From contig NZ_JOBH01000009.1 of assembly GCF_000717745.1 (NCBI RefSeq), positions 62,001 to 126,000 on the forward strand: a stretch of DNA of 64,000 bases, given 5' to 3'. Origin of the DNA: Streptomyces violens (GTDB taxonomy: Bacteria > Actinomycetota > Actinomycetes > Streptomycetales > Streptomycetaceae). The notes beneath the pieces were generated by a model. The model did not search any database and was not told where the DNA came from. It was given only the letters and a program-made list of their open reading frames with translations. This document shows, piece by piece, positions 1 to 8,738 of this stretch (position 1 is the stretch's first letter; every line of letters starts with the position of its first letter). Made by a program: the position numbers and the translations under genes.

Positions 1-1
1 C

Positions 2-298
2 CAGGGCTTCGAGCCGGAGGACCTGCGGGCCCGGCACCCGCGCTTCACGGCGGAGATGATGGCCGCCAACCAGCCGGTCGTGGCGGGACTGCGCCGGGTG
101 GGCGCGCGACACGGCGTGACGCCGGGCCAGATAGCGCTGGCCTGGGTACTGGCCCAGGGCCGCCACGTGGTCCCGATACCGGGCACGAAGAAGGAACGCT
201 GGGCCGCCCAGAACGCCAAGGCGGCCGCGGTGCAGCTGACCCACCACGACCTCGCGGAGATCGCTTCACTGCCGCCGGCACAGGGGTCTTGGGACTGA
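2..298 (+). CDS. Aldo/keto reductase, C-terminal fragment
   Basis: The frame is open from the window edge, so the 5' part of the gene lies outside. The 98 residues seen match the C-terminal third of aldo/keto reductases: helix, then GQIALAWVLAQG, then the NADPH-binding segment VPIPGTKK (Lys that contacts the 2'-phosphate), then a final helix with the LTHHDLAEI pattern. The family reduces carbonyls with NADPH in a TIM barrel in the cytoplasm; substrate cannot be told from this fragment. The stop is followed by a G-rich repeat tract and then a lipoprotein gene on the same strand. Confidence 0.9.
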   Translation, partial: QGFEPEDLRARHPRFTAEMMAANQPVVAGLRRVGARHGVTPGQIALAWVLAQGRHVVPIPGTKKERWAAQNAKAAAVQLTHHDLAEIASLPPAQGSWD

Positions 299-340
299 GG
301 GCGGGTACGGGGGACTTGGACTGAGGGGGCGCGGGTACGG

Positions 341-400
341 GGTGGCCCGGCGCGGGCACGGGTGGCCCGGCGCGGGCACGGGTGGCCCGGCGCGCCTACG
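341..400 (+). repeat. Three tandem 20-bp G/C-rich repeats
   Basis: Two perfect copies of a 20-bp unit (starting GGTGGCCCGG) and a third copy diverging near its end sit head to tail. Just upstream a looser repeat (GGACTGAGGG followed by GGGTACGGG) occurs twice, around 292-341. The tract fills the gap between the aldo/keto reductase stop and the next gene. I see no coding role. Confidence 0.8.
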
Positions 401-526
401 GGGGCGAATCGAACGGCCTTGGCCCCCTGGCCGGGGGTTACCCGAGGAACGGGAGCGGAAACCGGCGCGCGGGCGCGGGGCGTATGTGGTGTGCTGGTGC
501 TTGCCGCCGACGAGAGGAACGCCGCC

Positions 527-1708
527 GTGCCACGCCGTACCGCGACCGCCGTGCTGACCGCCGCCGCCCTGCTCCTGGCGGCGGGCTGCTCCTCCGGGGG
601 CTCCTCGGGCGGCTCATCAGGCGATGGCGGTACGACGGGGAAGTCCTCAGAGCCCTCGCGCGGCGGGAGCGCGTCGGGCTCGCCGCACCGTACCCCCTCC
701 GCCGCCCCCGCGAAGGGCTCGGTGAAGGTGGTCGCCACCCTGACCACCGGGCTGAAGTCGCCCTGGGGCGTGGCCGCGCTGCCCGGTGGTGACCTCCTCG
801 TGGCGTCGCGGGACACCGGGACGATCATCAAGGTGGACGGGAAGAGCGGGAAGAAGACCGAGGTGGGTTCGGTGCCCGGCGTGGCCCCGGACGGCGAGGG
901 CGGGCTGCTGGGCCTCGCGGTCTCCTCGACGTTCGGCGCGGACCACCTCGTGTACGCGTACTTCACCACCGCGTCCGACAACCGCATCGCCCGCATGGTG
1001 TACGACGATAAGCGCCCGGCAGGCGATCAACTGGGCGCCCCCGACACGGTGTTCAGAGGCATCCCCAAGGGCCATGTCCACAACGGCGGGCGGATCGCGT
1101 TCGGTCCGGACAAGATGCTGTACGCCGGTACGGGCGAGACCGGCGACGGCGAACAGGCTCAGGACAAGGACTCCCCGGGCGGCAAGATCCTGCGGATGAC
1201 GCCGGACGGCGAGCCGGCGCACGGCAACCCCTCGGCCGGCTCCGTCGTCTATTCGTACGGCCACCGCAACGTCCAGGGGCTGGCCTGGGACGCCGACAAG
1301 CGGCTGTGGGCGTCGGAATTCGGCCAGAACACCTGGGATGAACTGAACCGGATCCGGCCGAACGGGAATTACGGCTGGCCGGAGGCCGAGGGGAGGAGCG
1401 GCGGGGACTCCTCACACGTACAGCCGGTCGAGCAGTGGCGTACGGCGGACGCCTCGCCCAGCGGGATCGCGTACGCCAAGGGGTCGATCTGGATGGCCGG
1501 GCTGCGCGGCGAGCGGCTGTGGCGGATCCCGTTGCGGGGCACGGAGCCGGTGGCGAAGCCGCAGGCGTTCCTGGAGGGGAAGTACGGGCGGCTGCGGACG
1601 GTCCTGCCGACCGGGGACGGCGGGCTGTGGCTGGTCACCAACGAGACGGACAAGCGGGGCACACCGGAAAAGGGCGACGACCGGATTCTGCGACTGAAGA
1701 TCACATGA
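527..1708 (+). CDS. PQQ-dependent-type sugar dehydrogenase, lipoprotein
   Basis: A 393-residue six-bladed beta-propeller protein of the glucose/sorbosone dehydrogenase (GSDH, YliI-like) family. The start is GTG at 527: GAGAGG lies 9 nt upstream, and it gives a clean lipoprotein signal peptide (positive N-terminus, hydrophobic stretch, lipobox LAAGC with Cys21). A longer reading from 362 would add a low-complexity tail running through the tandem repeats. A Ser/Gly/Thr-rich linker (about 22-65) precedes the propeller, which shows SPWGVAALPGG, GEGGLLGLA, HNGGRIAFGPD, GHRNVQGLAWD and ASEFGQNTWDELN. The family oxidises soluble aldose sugars outside the membrane with PQQ; many actinobacterial members have no proven substrate. 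Confidence 0.87.
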   Translation: MPRRTATAVLTAAALLLAAGCSSGGSSGGSSGDGGTTGKSSEPSRGGSASGSPHRTPSAAPAKGSVKVVATLTTGLKSPWGVAALPGGDLLVASRDTGTIIKVDGKSGKKTEVGSVPGVAPDGEGGLLGLAVSSTFGADHLVYAYFTTASDNRIARMVYDDKRPAGDQLGAPDTVFRGIPKGHVHNGGRIAFGPDKMLYAGTGETGDGEQAQDKDSPGGKILRMTPDGEPAHGNPSAGSVVYSYGHRNVQGLAWDADKRLWASEFGQNTWDELNRIRPNGNYGWPEAEGRSGGDSSHVQPVEQWRTADASPSGIAYAKGSIWMAGLRGERLWRIPLRGTEPVAKPQAFLEGKYGRLRTVLPTGDGGLWLVTNETDKRGTPEKGDDRILRLKIT

Positions 1709-1775
1709 TGTCCTTTTTGCGGCGGGCGTGCCTACACTGACCGCAGTGAGCAGGACGCCACGCCAGGGGGTCGCG

Positions 1776-1946
1776 ATGTTCAACCTCGCCGAAGAGCTCT
1801 TCGCGCCGGGCCGCAAGCACACCGAGGACGAGCGGCAGAAGCTCGCGCTCGTAGTCGCGGACATCGGCGACTCCGACCCGGGCCTCGGGCCCATCGACCT
1901 CGCCTCCGGGCGGGTGGTCGTACGCCTGCCGCACCCGGCGGCCTGA
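1776..1946 (+). CDS. Small DUF6191-type protein
   Basis: A 56-residue soluble protein starting MFNLAEELFAPGRKHTEDER, a pattern I recognise from short actinomycete proteins annotated DUF6191. ATG 1776 follows CAGGGGG as ribosome-binding site; a longer reading from 1728 lacks one. A -10-like TACACT at 1733-1738 suggests its own promoter. The C-terminal half carries GLGPIDLASGRVVVR. Function is unknown. It converges with the LuxR-type gene on the other strand, whose stop is 28 nt away. Confidence 0.75.
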   Translation: MFNLAEELFAPGRKHTEDERQKLALVVADIGDSDPGLGPIDLASGRVVVRLPHPAA

Positions 1947-1974
1947 CGGGACCGCCGGCCTCGGGCAGCGGCTC

Positions 1975-4900
1975 TCAGGCCGACTCCGCCTCGGGGAACA
2001 GTCGCAGCCGGTGTGCCAGCGCGCCCGCCTCGCCGCGCCCCGAGACGCCGAGCTTGGCCAGGATGTTGGAGACGTGCACGCTCGCGGTCTTCGGTGAGAT
2101 GAAGAGCGCGTCCGCTATCTGGCGGTTGCTGCGCCCCACCGCGACCAGCCGCAGCACGTCCTGCTCGCGCGGCGTGAGCCCCAGCGAGTCGGGGGTTGTA
2201 TCGGGTGTCGCGTCGGACGGAGCGTTGGACGTCGCCGCGGCGGTCTCCGCTGTGCGGTCCCCTGCCGGCCCGGCAAGCACGGAAGCAGCCCGCGCGGGCC
2301 CGGCGAGCGCGGGCGCGGACTGCGCGGGCACCGACGGGAGACCGCCGGATCTTCGTCCCTCCGGCAGCGTGATCCGGGCCCGCTGGGCGAGCCGGTCGAT
2401 CTCCAGGGCCAGCGGGTCCGCGCCCATCCACCACGCCGCGTTCCGTGCCTCGGCGAGCAGCGCCGTGGCTGCCTCACGCTGCTCGCGGGCGGCCGGGCCG
2501 CAGGTCAGCAGCGCCTCCGCCCAGCGGTGGCACGCCCAGGCCAGTTCGTACGGCCGCTCGACGCGGCGGAGCGCGGCGACCGCCTCGGCCCAGCGCTCCG
2601 GCGCCGGCCGCCCCTCGGCCCGGCACAGCTCGGCCTCGGTCAGCCGGCCGTACGCCTGCCACACCGGGACCGGGCGGGGCAGCGTCCGCGCCACCGCCGC
2701 CAGCCGGGCGAGCATCTCGTCCCATCCCGCGGCCGCGGCGGGCAGCCCGCGGGCGTCCGCCTCCGCGGCGGCGGCCCGCCACAGCAGCGGCCAGCCGAAG
2801 CTGTACGTGTCGAGCGGGAACCCGGCCGTCAGTAACGGCTCCAGGACTTCCCGGGCCGCCGCCGCGCCCTCCCGGTGGACGGCGATCTCGTACGCGAAGC
2901 GGGTCATGGGGATCGTGTACTGCGGTTGGTTCTCATAGCTGCCGAAGTCGCGGCGGGCCACCGCCAGTTCTTCCGCGGCGGTGTCGAAATCGCCGCGGAG
3001 CAGGGCCAGGTCGGCGTGGCGGGAGGCGGCGAGCGCGCGGGTGCGGCTGCCCAGGGCGAGGCGCCGGCAGTCGGCGGCGGCCGCGGCCGACTCCGTCCAG
3101 CGGCCCAGCGACATAAGGCTTTCGGCGAGGTTCCCGTAGACCCAGCTGCGGGAGTCCTTCAGGCCGAAGTGCTCGGTCATGGCGAGCCCGCGCTCGGTCG
3201 CGGCCACCGCCTCCGCCGAGCGGCCCACCGACTCCAGGTGCGAGGGGAGGTTGGTGAAGCCGCGCGCGACGACGGCCGAATAGCCGCGCTCCAGCGCGCG
3301 GTCCAGCGCCGCGCGGAGGCCGGCCAGGCCGCCGTCCACGTCGCCCGAGGAGACCTGCAGGCCGTACAGCGTGAGGCGGGCGTTCAGCTCGACCTCCTCC
3401 TCGCCGACCAGGCAGGCGAGCTCCACGGCCCGCTCGGCGGCGGTGAAGGAGTCGGGGCCCGGGGCGTGCAGCGCGCCCCAGGCGGCGGCCTGCGCCAGCA
3501 CCGCGGCGTGCACCGGCGACGGCGGCAGCCCGCGCACCAGCTCCTGGGCGCGGCCCAGGTCCTCCCAGCCGTCACCGCGGCCCGTGCTCTGCGCCAGCCG
3601 GGAGCGCTGGGTGAGGAACCACGCCTCGCGCAGCGGGTCGTGCTCCCCCGCGAGCGCGCGCAGCGCCCGCTTGGTGACCGTGTAGGCGCGCTCGCGGTCG
3701 CCGGAGAGGCGGGCGGCCACGGCGATCTCGGCGAGCAGGTCCAGATAGCGCAGCGCCTCGTCGTCGCAGCCGCTGGCCGGATACGCCTCGGCGCAGTCCA
3801 CCGGGCGGACCGCGAGCCGGACGTCCTTGGGCACCTCGTCCCACAGTTCCAGCGCGCGGTCCAGCAGCCGCAGCTGCTCGGCGTGGGCGTGCCGGCGGCG
3901 GGCCGTGACCGAGGCGGTGAGCACGGCGGGCAGCGCCTTGGCGGCGTCCCTGGCGTGGTACCAGTAACTCGCCAGGCGGGCGGCGCACGCCTCGGCGCGC
4001 ACCAGGCCCGGGTCGGCTTCGAGGGCTTCTGCGTACCGGCGGTTGAGGCGGGTGCGCTCCCCGGGGAGGAGGTCGTCCTGGACGGCCTCGCGGACCAGTG
4101 CGTGCCGGAAGCGGTAGCCCGTGCCGTCGCTGGTGGGGACCAGGGTGTTGCTGCCGACGGCGACGCGCAGGGCCTCGATGAGGTCGTCCTCCGGCAGGTC
4201 GGCGACGGCCGCGAGGAGGTCGTGCTCGACGGTGGAGCCGCCCTCGGCGGCCATCCGGATCACCCGTTGGGTGTGCTCCGGCAGCGCCTCGACGCGCACG
4301 AGGAGGAGGTCGCGGAGGGAGTCGCTGAGGCCGGGGAGCGTGCCGTCGTGGATGCTGCAGGCCAGCTCCTCGACGAAGAAGGCGTTGCCCTCGGAGCGCT
4401 CGAAGACCCGCTCGACCAGGGCCTCTTCGGGCTCGCTGCCGGTGATGCCGGCCATCTGGGAGCGGACCTCGTCGCGGGTGAAGCGGGCCAGCTCGGCGCG
4501 CCGGACCGTGCGCATGCGGTCGACCTCGGCGAGGAAGGGGCGCAGCGGGTGGCGGCGGTGGATGTCGTCGGAGCGGTACGTCGCGACGAGCAGGACGCCG
4601 GCGTCGTGGAGGGTGTGCAGCAGGTAGCCGAGCAGCTCGCGGGTGGAGCGGTCGGCCCAGTGCAGGTCCTCGACGATGATGACGAGGCTGCGGCCGCGGG
4701 CGAGCCGCTCCAGCAGCCGGGCGGTCAGCTCGAAGAGGCGGGCGCGGCCGTGCTCGTCGTCGCGCGACTCGCCCGGGGCCTCGCCGAGCTCGGGCAGGAT
4801 GCGGGCCAGCTCGCCCTCCTGGCCCCCGACGGCGGCGGCCAGCTCCTCGGGCAGGCGGGAATTCAGCGTGCGCAGGATCGCGGAGAACGGGGCGAACGGG

Positions 4901-5130
4901 AGGCCCTCGGAGCCGATCTCGATGCAGCCGCCGAGGGCGACGAGCGCGCCGGCGGCCCGGGCGGCCGCGGCGAACTCCTCGATGAGCCGGGTCTTGCCCA
5001 CGCCCGCCTCGCCGCCGACGAGCAGCGCCTGCGGCTCGCCGGAGGCCGTGGTGCGCGCGAGCGCGTCGCCCAGCAGGCTCAACTCGCTGCTGCGGCCGAC
5101 GAATACGCGACTGACGGACCTGGTCTCCAC
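1975..5130 (-). CDS. LuxR-family ATPase regulator (LAL type)
   Basis: A 1051-residue transcription factor with the LAL architecture: N-terminal AAA ATPase (Walker A GGEAGVGKT about 39-47; Walker B LVIIVEDLHWAD about 149-160), a long TPR-like alpha-helical sensor region, a Pro/Ala-rich linker and a C-terminal LuxR helix-turn-helix (LTPREQDVLRLVAVG...NRQIADALFISPKT). I choose GTG 5130, giving METRSVSRVFVGR: it sits 8 nt after the -10 of a PafBC-like promoter, so the mRNA is probably leaderless. ATG 5142 would lie inside that -10, and a start at 5277 is less likely still. Such proteins often activate nearby operons after ligand binding; no obvious target adjoins it. Confidence 0.9.
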   Translation of the reverse strand: METRSVSRVFVGRSSELSLLGDALARTTASGEPQALLVGGEAGVGKTRLIEEFAAAARAAGALVALGGCIEIGSEGLPFAPFSAILRTLNSRLPEELAAAVGGQEGELARILPELGEAPGESRDDEHGRARLFELTARLLERLARGRSLVIIVEDLHWADRSTRELLGYLLHTLHDAGVLLVATYRSDDIHRRHPLRPFLAEVDRMRTVRRAELARFTRDEVRSQMAGITGSEPEEALVERVFERSEGNAFFVEELACSIHDGTLPGLSDSLRDLLLVRVEALPEHTQRVIRMAAEGGSTVEHDLLAAVADLPEDDLIEALRVAVGSNTLVPTSDGTGYRFRHALVREAVQDDLLPGERTRLNRRYAEALEADPGLVRAEACAARLASYWYHARDAAKALPAVLTASVTARRRHAHAEQLRLLDRALELWDEVPKDVRLAVRPVDCAEAYPASGCDDEALRYLDLLAEIAVAARLSGDRERAYTVTKRALRALAGEHDPLREAWFLTQRSRLAQSTGRGDGWEDLGRAQELVRGLPPSPVHAAVLAQAAAWGALHAPGPDSFTAAERAVELACLVGEEEVELNARLTLYGLQVSSGDVDGGLAGLRAALDRALERGYSAVVARGFTNLPSHLESVGRSAEAVAATERGLAMTEHFGLKDSRSWVYGNLAESLMSLGRWTESAAAAADCRRLALGSRTRALAASRHADLALLRGDFDTAAEELAVARRDFGSYENQPQYTIPMTRFAYEIAVHREGAAAAREVLEPLLTAGFPLDTYSFGWPLLWRAAAAEADARGLPAAAAGWDEMLARLAAVARTLPRPVPVWQAYGRLTEAELCRAEGRPAPERWAEAVAALRRVERPYELAWACHRWAEALLTCGPAAREQREAATALLAEARNAAWWMGADPLALEIDRLAQRARITLPEGRRSGGLPSVPAQSAPALAGPARAASVLAGPAGDRTAETAAATSNAPSDATPDTTPDSLGLTPREQDVLRLVAVGRSNRQIADALFISPKTASVHVSNILAKLGVSGRGEAGALAHRLRLFPEAESA

Positions 5131-5137
5131 GTCGCAG

Positions 5138-5160
5138 AGCATCGCACAGGGGTCTGACAA
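5138..5160 (-). promoter_or_regulatory. PafBC-like promoter before the LuxR ATPase
   Basis: On the minus strand TTGTCAGAC, 8 nt, then GATGCT. This fits the RecA-independent damage promoter TTGTCRGTG-N8-TAnnnT except that the -10 starts with G. GTG 5130 is 8 nt downstream, so the transcript would be leaderless. Confidence 0.5.
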
Positions 5161-5245
5161 TCCGGCACCGAGTTTTGCGGTCACGGGCCCGGCTCCGTAC
5201 GAGGTCACCGGCCCGCTCCCGTAAGGCGCTCCGTAAGCGCCGTCG

Positions 5246-5431
5246 TTACGCCGCGGCCCGGCGGCGCCCCCGTACACCCCGGCCCCACCTGCTCACCCGC
5301 CCTTCGGACGCGTTGCCGGCGGACCGTGCGGCGCGGCGTCCCTCGGCGGCCTCGCGGGCCAGTCGGTCGCGGTCGGCCTCCCGGCGCAGCTCCTCGGCGC
5401 GCACGCGGTGCTGGACTTCGTAGTAGAGCAT
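5246..5431 (-). CDS. Small Arg-rich hypothetical protein
   Basis: A 61-residue highly basic protein starting MLYYEVQHRVRAEELRREAD, with a helical Glu/Arg-rich N-terminus and an Arg/Gly-rich tail. Short proteins with the MLYYE start recur in Streptomyces, which supports coding status, but no function is known. ATG 5431 is preceded on its strand by a purine-rich CAGGAGT. It is separated from the next upstream gene by a strong hairpin and probably has its own transcript. Confidence 0.6.
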   Translation of the reverse strand: MLYYEVQHRVRAEELRREADRDRLAREAAEGRRAARSAGNASEGRVSRWGRGVRGRRRAAA

Positions 5432-5546
5432 GACGACTCCTGGTACGGCCGCGGGAAGCGGGTTCCCACGGCGGCTGACGGTACGTCGTCAGCCTGGCCG
5501 CCTCAGGGGGTGCGCCACATCGGGCAACTTCCCGATCTCCACGCCC

Positions 5547-5599
5547 GGAGGGGCCTTAGATCCGCTGCCCTGTCTCACGCAGCGGTCTAAGGCCCCTCC
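5547..5599. terminator. Strong hairpin, probable terminator
   Basis: Arms 5547-5567 and 5580-5599 pair over 20 bp with one bulged base; the loop is 12 nt. There is no U-tract. It lies downstream of the 5624-6196 gene and upstream of the small gene ending at 5246 on the same strand. Confidence 0.65.
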
Positions 5600-5623
5600 T
5601 GTGGGCCGTCATGCGGGCTCTCC

Positions 5624-6196
5624 TCAGGAGCCGCCGGGGCTGAGCTTCGGGGCGGAGGCGAACAGGTCGAGGTACATGCCGCCGGCGATCACCAGGCCGA
5701 GCACGGCGAGTGCGAAGCCGCCCCAGGCGACGGCCCGGGTCCAGGCGGCCTGCGGGCGGCGGAGCAGGACGGCGCCGGTGACCACGAGGGCCAGCACGGC
5801 GAAGATCCCGTTGACGAGGGCTGTGGTGTGCCAGGGGGTGGTGTAGACGGCGGCGATCTGGTCCTGGGTCTTGCCGGTCTGGAGCTTGATCTGGCCGAGG
5901 ACGGTCTGCCGCTCGGCGAGGATCGTGCCGGCCCAGGTGCCGGTCAGGGAGGCGAGGCCGAGCGCGGCACCGGCGACGGCGCCGGCCCCCGCCGCGATAC
6001 CGCGCCGCACGGGCGCGGCGGCGGGCGTGTCCTCGGTGACGCTCTCCGCCGCGCCGGTCTCCTCGGTACCGGCGGCGGTCTCCGGCGTGCTGTCCTCGGG
6101 TGCGGCGGCCCGCTCCTCGGGCTTGGTGTCAGCCGCCGCGTCCCCGGTGACCGCCTCGGTCTTCTCGGTGTCGTTCTTGGTCGTCGTGGTACCCAT
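5624..6196 (-). CDS. Membrane protein with acidic N-terminal tail
   Basis: A 190-residue protein. The first ~75 residues are Ala/Glu/Thr-rich and acidic (disordered, cytoplasmic). Three hydrophobic segments follow: RRGIAAGAGAVAGAALGLAS, a stretch around ALVNGIFAVLALVVTGAVLL, and AVAWGGFALAVLGLVIAGGM. ATG 6196 lies 7 nt after TACGGT, consistent with a leaderless transcript, and there is no Shine-Dalgarno. I do not recognise the family; the arrangement suggests a small membrane-anchored protein of unknown role. Confidence 0.75.
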   Translation of the reverse strand: MGTTTTKNDTEKTEAVTGDAAADTKPEERAAAPEDSTPETAAGTEETGAAESVTEDTPAAAPVRRGIAAGAGAVAGAALGLASLTGTWAGTILAERQTVLGQIKLQTGKTQDQIAAVYTTPWHTTALVNGIFAVLALVVTGAVLLRRPQAAWTRAVAWGGFALAVLGLVIAGGMYLDLFASAPKLSPGGS

Positions 6197-6203
6197 GGGC
6201 GCG

Positions 6204-6226
6204 ACCGTAGGTGCCGCGTCTGAGAG
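6204..6226 (-). promoter_or_regulatory. Possible PafBC-like promoter (weak)
   Basis: On the minus strand CTCTCAGAC, 8 nt, TACGGT. Geometry and TCAGAC match the damage-promoter pattern, with two mismatches in the upstream box. ATG 6196 follows 7 nt after the -10. Confidence 0.35.
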
Positions 6227-6260
6227 TCGTATGAGAGAGCGGGCCAATACCGGGTGACGA

Positions 6261-6290
6261 CCGGAAGAACGGCTTCCGGACGGCTTCCGG
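6261..6290. terminator. Short hairpin with 11-bp tandem repeat
   Basis: CCGGAAG at 6261-6267 can pair with either of two CTTCCGG copies (6273-6279, 6284-6290), because ACGGCTTCCGG is tandemly repeated. It lies just downstream of the MMPL gene stop and probably ends that transcript. Confidence 0.5.
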
Positions 6291-6303
6291 ACGGCCCGCT
6301 TCC

Positions 6304-8574
6304 CTAGCTGCGGACCAGTCGCTCGTCCTCGGCGTGCCGGGGTGCGGGAACGGGCACGACGGCGTCCGGGACCTCGTCCTCGTACTCGCCCTCGTACTCC
6401 TCCGGCGGCTCGATGCTCAGGCGTGGCAGGCGCCGCTCCAGCCAGCCCGGCAGCCACCAGTTCGCGCCGCCCAGCATGTGCATCAGGGCCGGTACCAGGA
6501 GCGTGCGCAGCACGAAGGCGTCCAGGGCGACCGCGGCGGCCAGCCCGATGCCGAACATCGCGATCGTCCGGTCGCCGCTGAGCACGAAGGCGGAGAACAC
6601 CGCGATCATGATGACCGCCGCGGAGTTGATCACCCGGCCGGTCTCGGCGAGTCCAACCCGTACGGACCTGCGGTTGTCGTGTGTGCGCCGCCACTCCTCG
6701 TACATCCGGCTGACCAGGAAGACCTGGTAGTCCATGGAGAGGCCGAAGAGGACGGAGACCATGATCACCGGCAGGAACGGCTCGATCGGACCGCCACTGC
6801 CCAGGCCCAGCAGCTCGCTGCCCCAGCCCCACTGGAAGACGGCGACGACGACCCCGAAGGCGGAGGCGACCGCGGCGACGTTCATGACGGCGGCCTTGAG
6901 CGGGATGCCGAGCGAGCGGAAGGCCAGCAGGAGCAGTACGGACCCGAGGGAGACGACCACGCCCACGAAGAGCGGCAGCTTGCCGACGATCACGTCGGCG
7001 AAGTCGTCGTAGCCGGCGGTGACGCCGCCGACGTCGACGTGCAGCGTGGAGGCGTCGGCGGCCTCGGGCAGTACGTCGGTGCGCAGCCGTTCGACCAGGT
7101 CGGAGGTGTCCTTCGACTGCGGCGAGCTGTCCGGGACGACCGTGATCACGCCGGTGCTGCCGCTGCCGTCGAACTCCGGCCCGCTGACCTGCGCCACTCC
7201 GGGGGTGTTCCGCAGCTGGTCCGGGAGGCCGTCGAAGGCGAGCCTGTCGTCGGCGCCGTCCAGGTCGCCGACCAGGGTCAGCGGCCCGTTGAAGCCGGGG
7301 CCGAAGCCGTCGGCCAGCATGTCGTACGCCTGCCGGGTGGTCGAGGAGCGCGGGTCGGTGCTCTGGTCGGAGGTGCCCAGGTGCAGTCCGAGGGTGGGCA
7401 GCGCGAGGACCAGCATGACGGCGGCGGCGAGGCCGCCGAGCAGCTTGGGGTGGCGCTCGACGAAGTGGGACCAGCGGACCGAGAAGCCGGTGGGGTGCTC
7501 GGCGCGCGGCCCGTCGGCGGCGAGCCGGCCGCGTTCGCGGCGCCCCAGTACGCGCGTCCCGATCAGCCCCAGGAGCGCGGGCAGCAGCGTGATCGAGGCG
7601 GCCACGGTGAGGACGACGGTCAGCGAGGCGGCGAGCGCGACGCCGTTGAGGAAGGACAGCCGCAGGACGAGCATGCCGAGCAGGGCGATGCAGACGGTCG
7701 CCCCGGCGAAGACCACGGCCCGTCCCGAGACGGCCACCGCCTTCTGCGCGGCCTCCGGGACGCTCATCCCCGCCCGGAGGTTCTTGCGGTGCCGGGTGAC
7801 GATGAACAGCGCGTAGTCGATGCCCACGCCGAGTCCGATGAGCATGCCGAGCATGGGTGCGAAGTCCGCGACGGTCATGACGTGGCCGAGCAGGCTGATG
7901 CCGGCCGACGCGGTGCCGACCGCGACGACCGCGGTGATGATCGGCAGGAGGGTCGCGGCCAGCGACCCGAAGACGAGGAAGAGCACCACGGCGGCGGCCG
8001 CCAGGCCGAGGCCCTCGGCGAGGTGGCTCTGCGGCGCTTCGGTGAGGCCGGCGCCGGCGCCGCCGAGCGCGACGCCGAGGCCGTCCCCGGACGCGGCCCG
8101 TGCGGTGTCCACTACGGCCTGTACCTGCTTCGGGTCCAGGTCGTCGGCGGGTGCGTCGAAGACCACCGTGGCGTAGGCGGTGTGCCCGTCCTGGCTGATG
8201 CGCTTTTCCGCGTCAGCGGCCGGGGCGGCGTCGGCCTTCGTGCCGGCCGGGCCGTCGGGGCCCTCCACCGAGGCGACCCCGGGCAGCTCGGCGATCCGGT
8301 CCAGGGCGGGGTCCATCCGGTCCCGCACCGCGTCCGCGCGGACGGTCCCGGAGTCGGTGTGCCAGACGAGGGTGTCGTTGTCCCCGGACTGTCCGGGGAA
8401 GGCGGCCGCCATCCGTTCCGCGGCGCGCCCGGACTCCGTACCGGGAACGTCGTATTTGTTCGAGTACGAGGAACCCAGCGCACCGGCTGCCGCCACGACG
8501 CCCGCGAGGACGGCGAGCCACAGCACGATGACCAGGGAGCGGCGCTTCAGGCACCACCGGGCAAGTACGGTCAT
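6304..8574 (-). CDS. MMPL family (RND) membrane transporter
   Basis: A 756-residue RND-superfamily protein of the actinobacterial MMPL type: one N-terminal transmembrane helix, a large extracytoplasmic domain, six helices containing GVGIDYALFIVTRHR, a short cytoplasmic loop, then a second extracytoplasmic domain and helices with GLSMDYQVFLVSRMYEEW. The paired (G)xxxDYxxF motifs carry the proton-relay Asp-Tyr residues. Members export lipids or hydrophobic small molecules using proton motive force. The C-terminal ~55 residues are acidic and Pro-rich. Transcribed alone, behind an AT-rich palindrome; no TetR gene adjoins it as it often does in this family. Confidence 0.92.
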   Translation of the reverse strand: MTVLARWCLKRRSLVIVLWLAVLAGVVAAAGALGSSYSNKYDVPGTESGRAAERMAAAFPGQSGDNDTLVWHTDSGTVRADAVRDRMDPALDRIAELPGVASVEGPDGPAGTKADAAPAADAEKRISQDGHTAYATVVFDAPADDLDPKQVQAVVDTARAASGDGLGVALGGAGAGLTEAPQSHLAEGLGLAAAAVVLFLVFGSLAATLLPIITAVVAVGTASAGISLLGHVMTVADFAPMLGMLIGLGVGIDYALFIVTRHRKNLRAGMSVPEAAQKAVAVSGRAVVFAGATVCIALLGMLVLRLSFLNGVALAASLTVVLTVAASITLLPALLGLIGTRVLGRRERGRLAADGPRAEHPTGFSVRWSHFVERHPKLLGGLAAAVMLVLALPTLGLHLGTSDQSTDPRSSTTRQAYDMLADGFGPGFNGPLTLVGDLDGADDRLAFDGLPDQLRNTPGVAQVSGPEFDGSGSTGVITVVPDSSPQSKDTSDLVERLRTDVLPEAADASTLHVDVGGVTAGYDDFADVIVGKLPLFVGVVVSLGSVLLLLAFRSLGIPLKAAVMNVAAVASAFGVVVAVFQWGWGSELLGLGSGGPIEPFLPVIMVSVLFGLSMDYQVFLVSRMYEEWRRTHDNRRSVRVGLAETGRVINSAAVIMIAVFSAFVLSGDRTIAMFGIGLAAAVALDAFVLRTLLVPALMHMLGGANWWLPGWLERRLPRLSIEPPEEYEGEYEDEVPDAVVPVPAPRHAEDERLVRS

Positions 8575-8659
8575 GAGGGCCTTTGTCTGCTTCCCGGGGT
8601 TTGTGCGCCGAACTCCGGGGTGACCGGTGCTGCCGAGCGCGGGACGGGCGGGAGGTGGG

Positions 8660-8699
8660 GCGGGCCCGCCGCCTGCCGACGAAGGGGCGGCGGGCCCGC
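8660..8699. terminator. G/C-rich hairpin in the MMPL upstream region
   Basis: GCGGGCCCGCCGCC at 8660-8673 and its perfect 14-bp complement at 8686-8699 flank a 12-nt loop. It stands between the phospholipase stop and the MMPL start, both on the minus strand, so it could end the phospholipase transcript or shape the MMPL leader. Confidence 0.5.
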
Positions 8700-8738
8700 G
8701 TCACACGAGAGTGACAGCCCGAGAAGATCCTTTGACTC

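Noticed and set aside
362..526. N-terminal extension of the sugar dehydrogenase from ATG 362
   Set aside because: It reads through the tandem repeats, and GTG 527 has a ribosome site and a proper lipoprotein signal.
2875..5157. A 760-codon plus-strand frame
   Set aside because: Antisense to the LuxR ATPase, whose Walker and HTH motifs are clearly on the minus strand.
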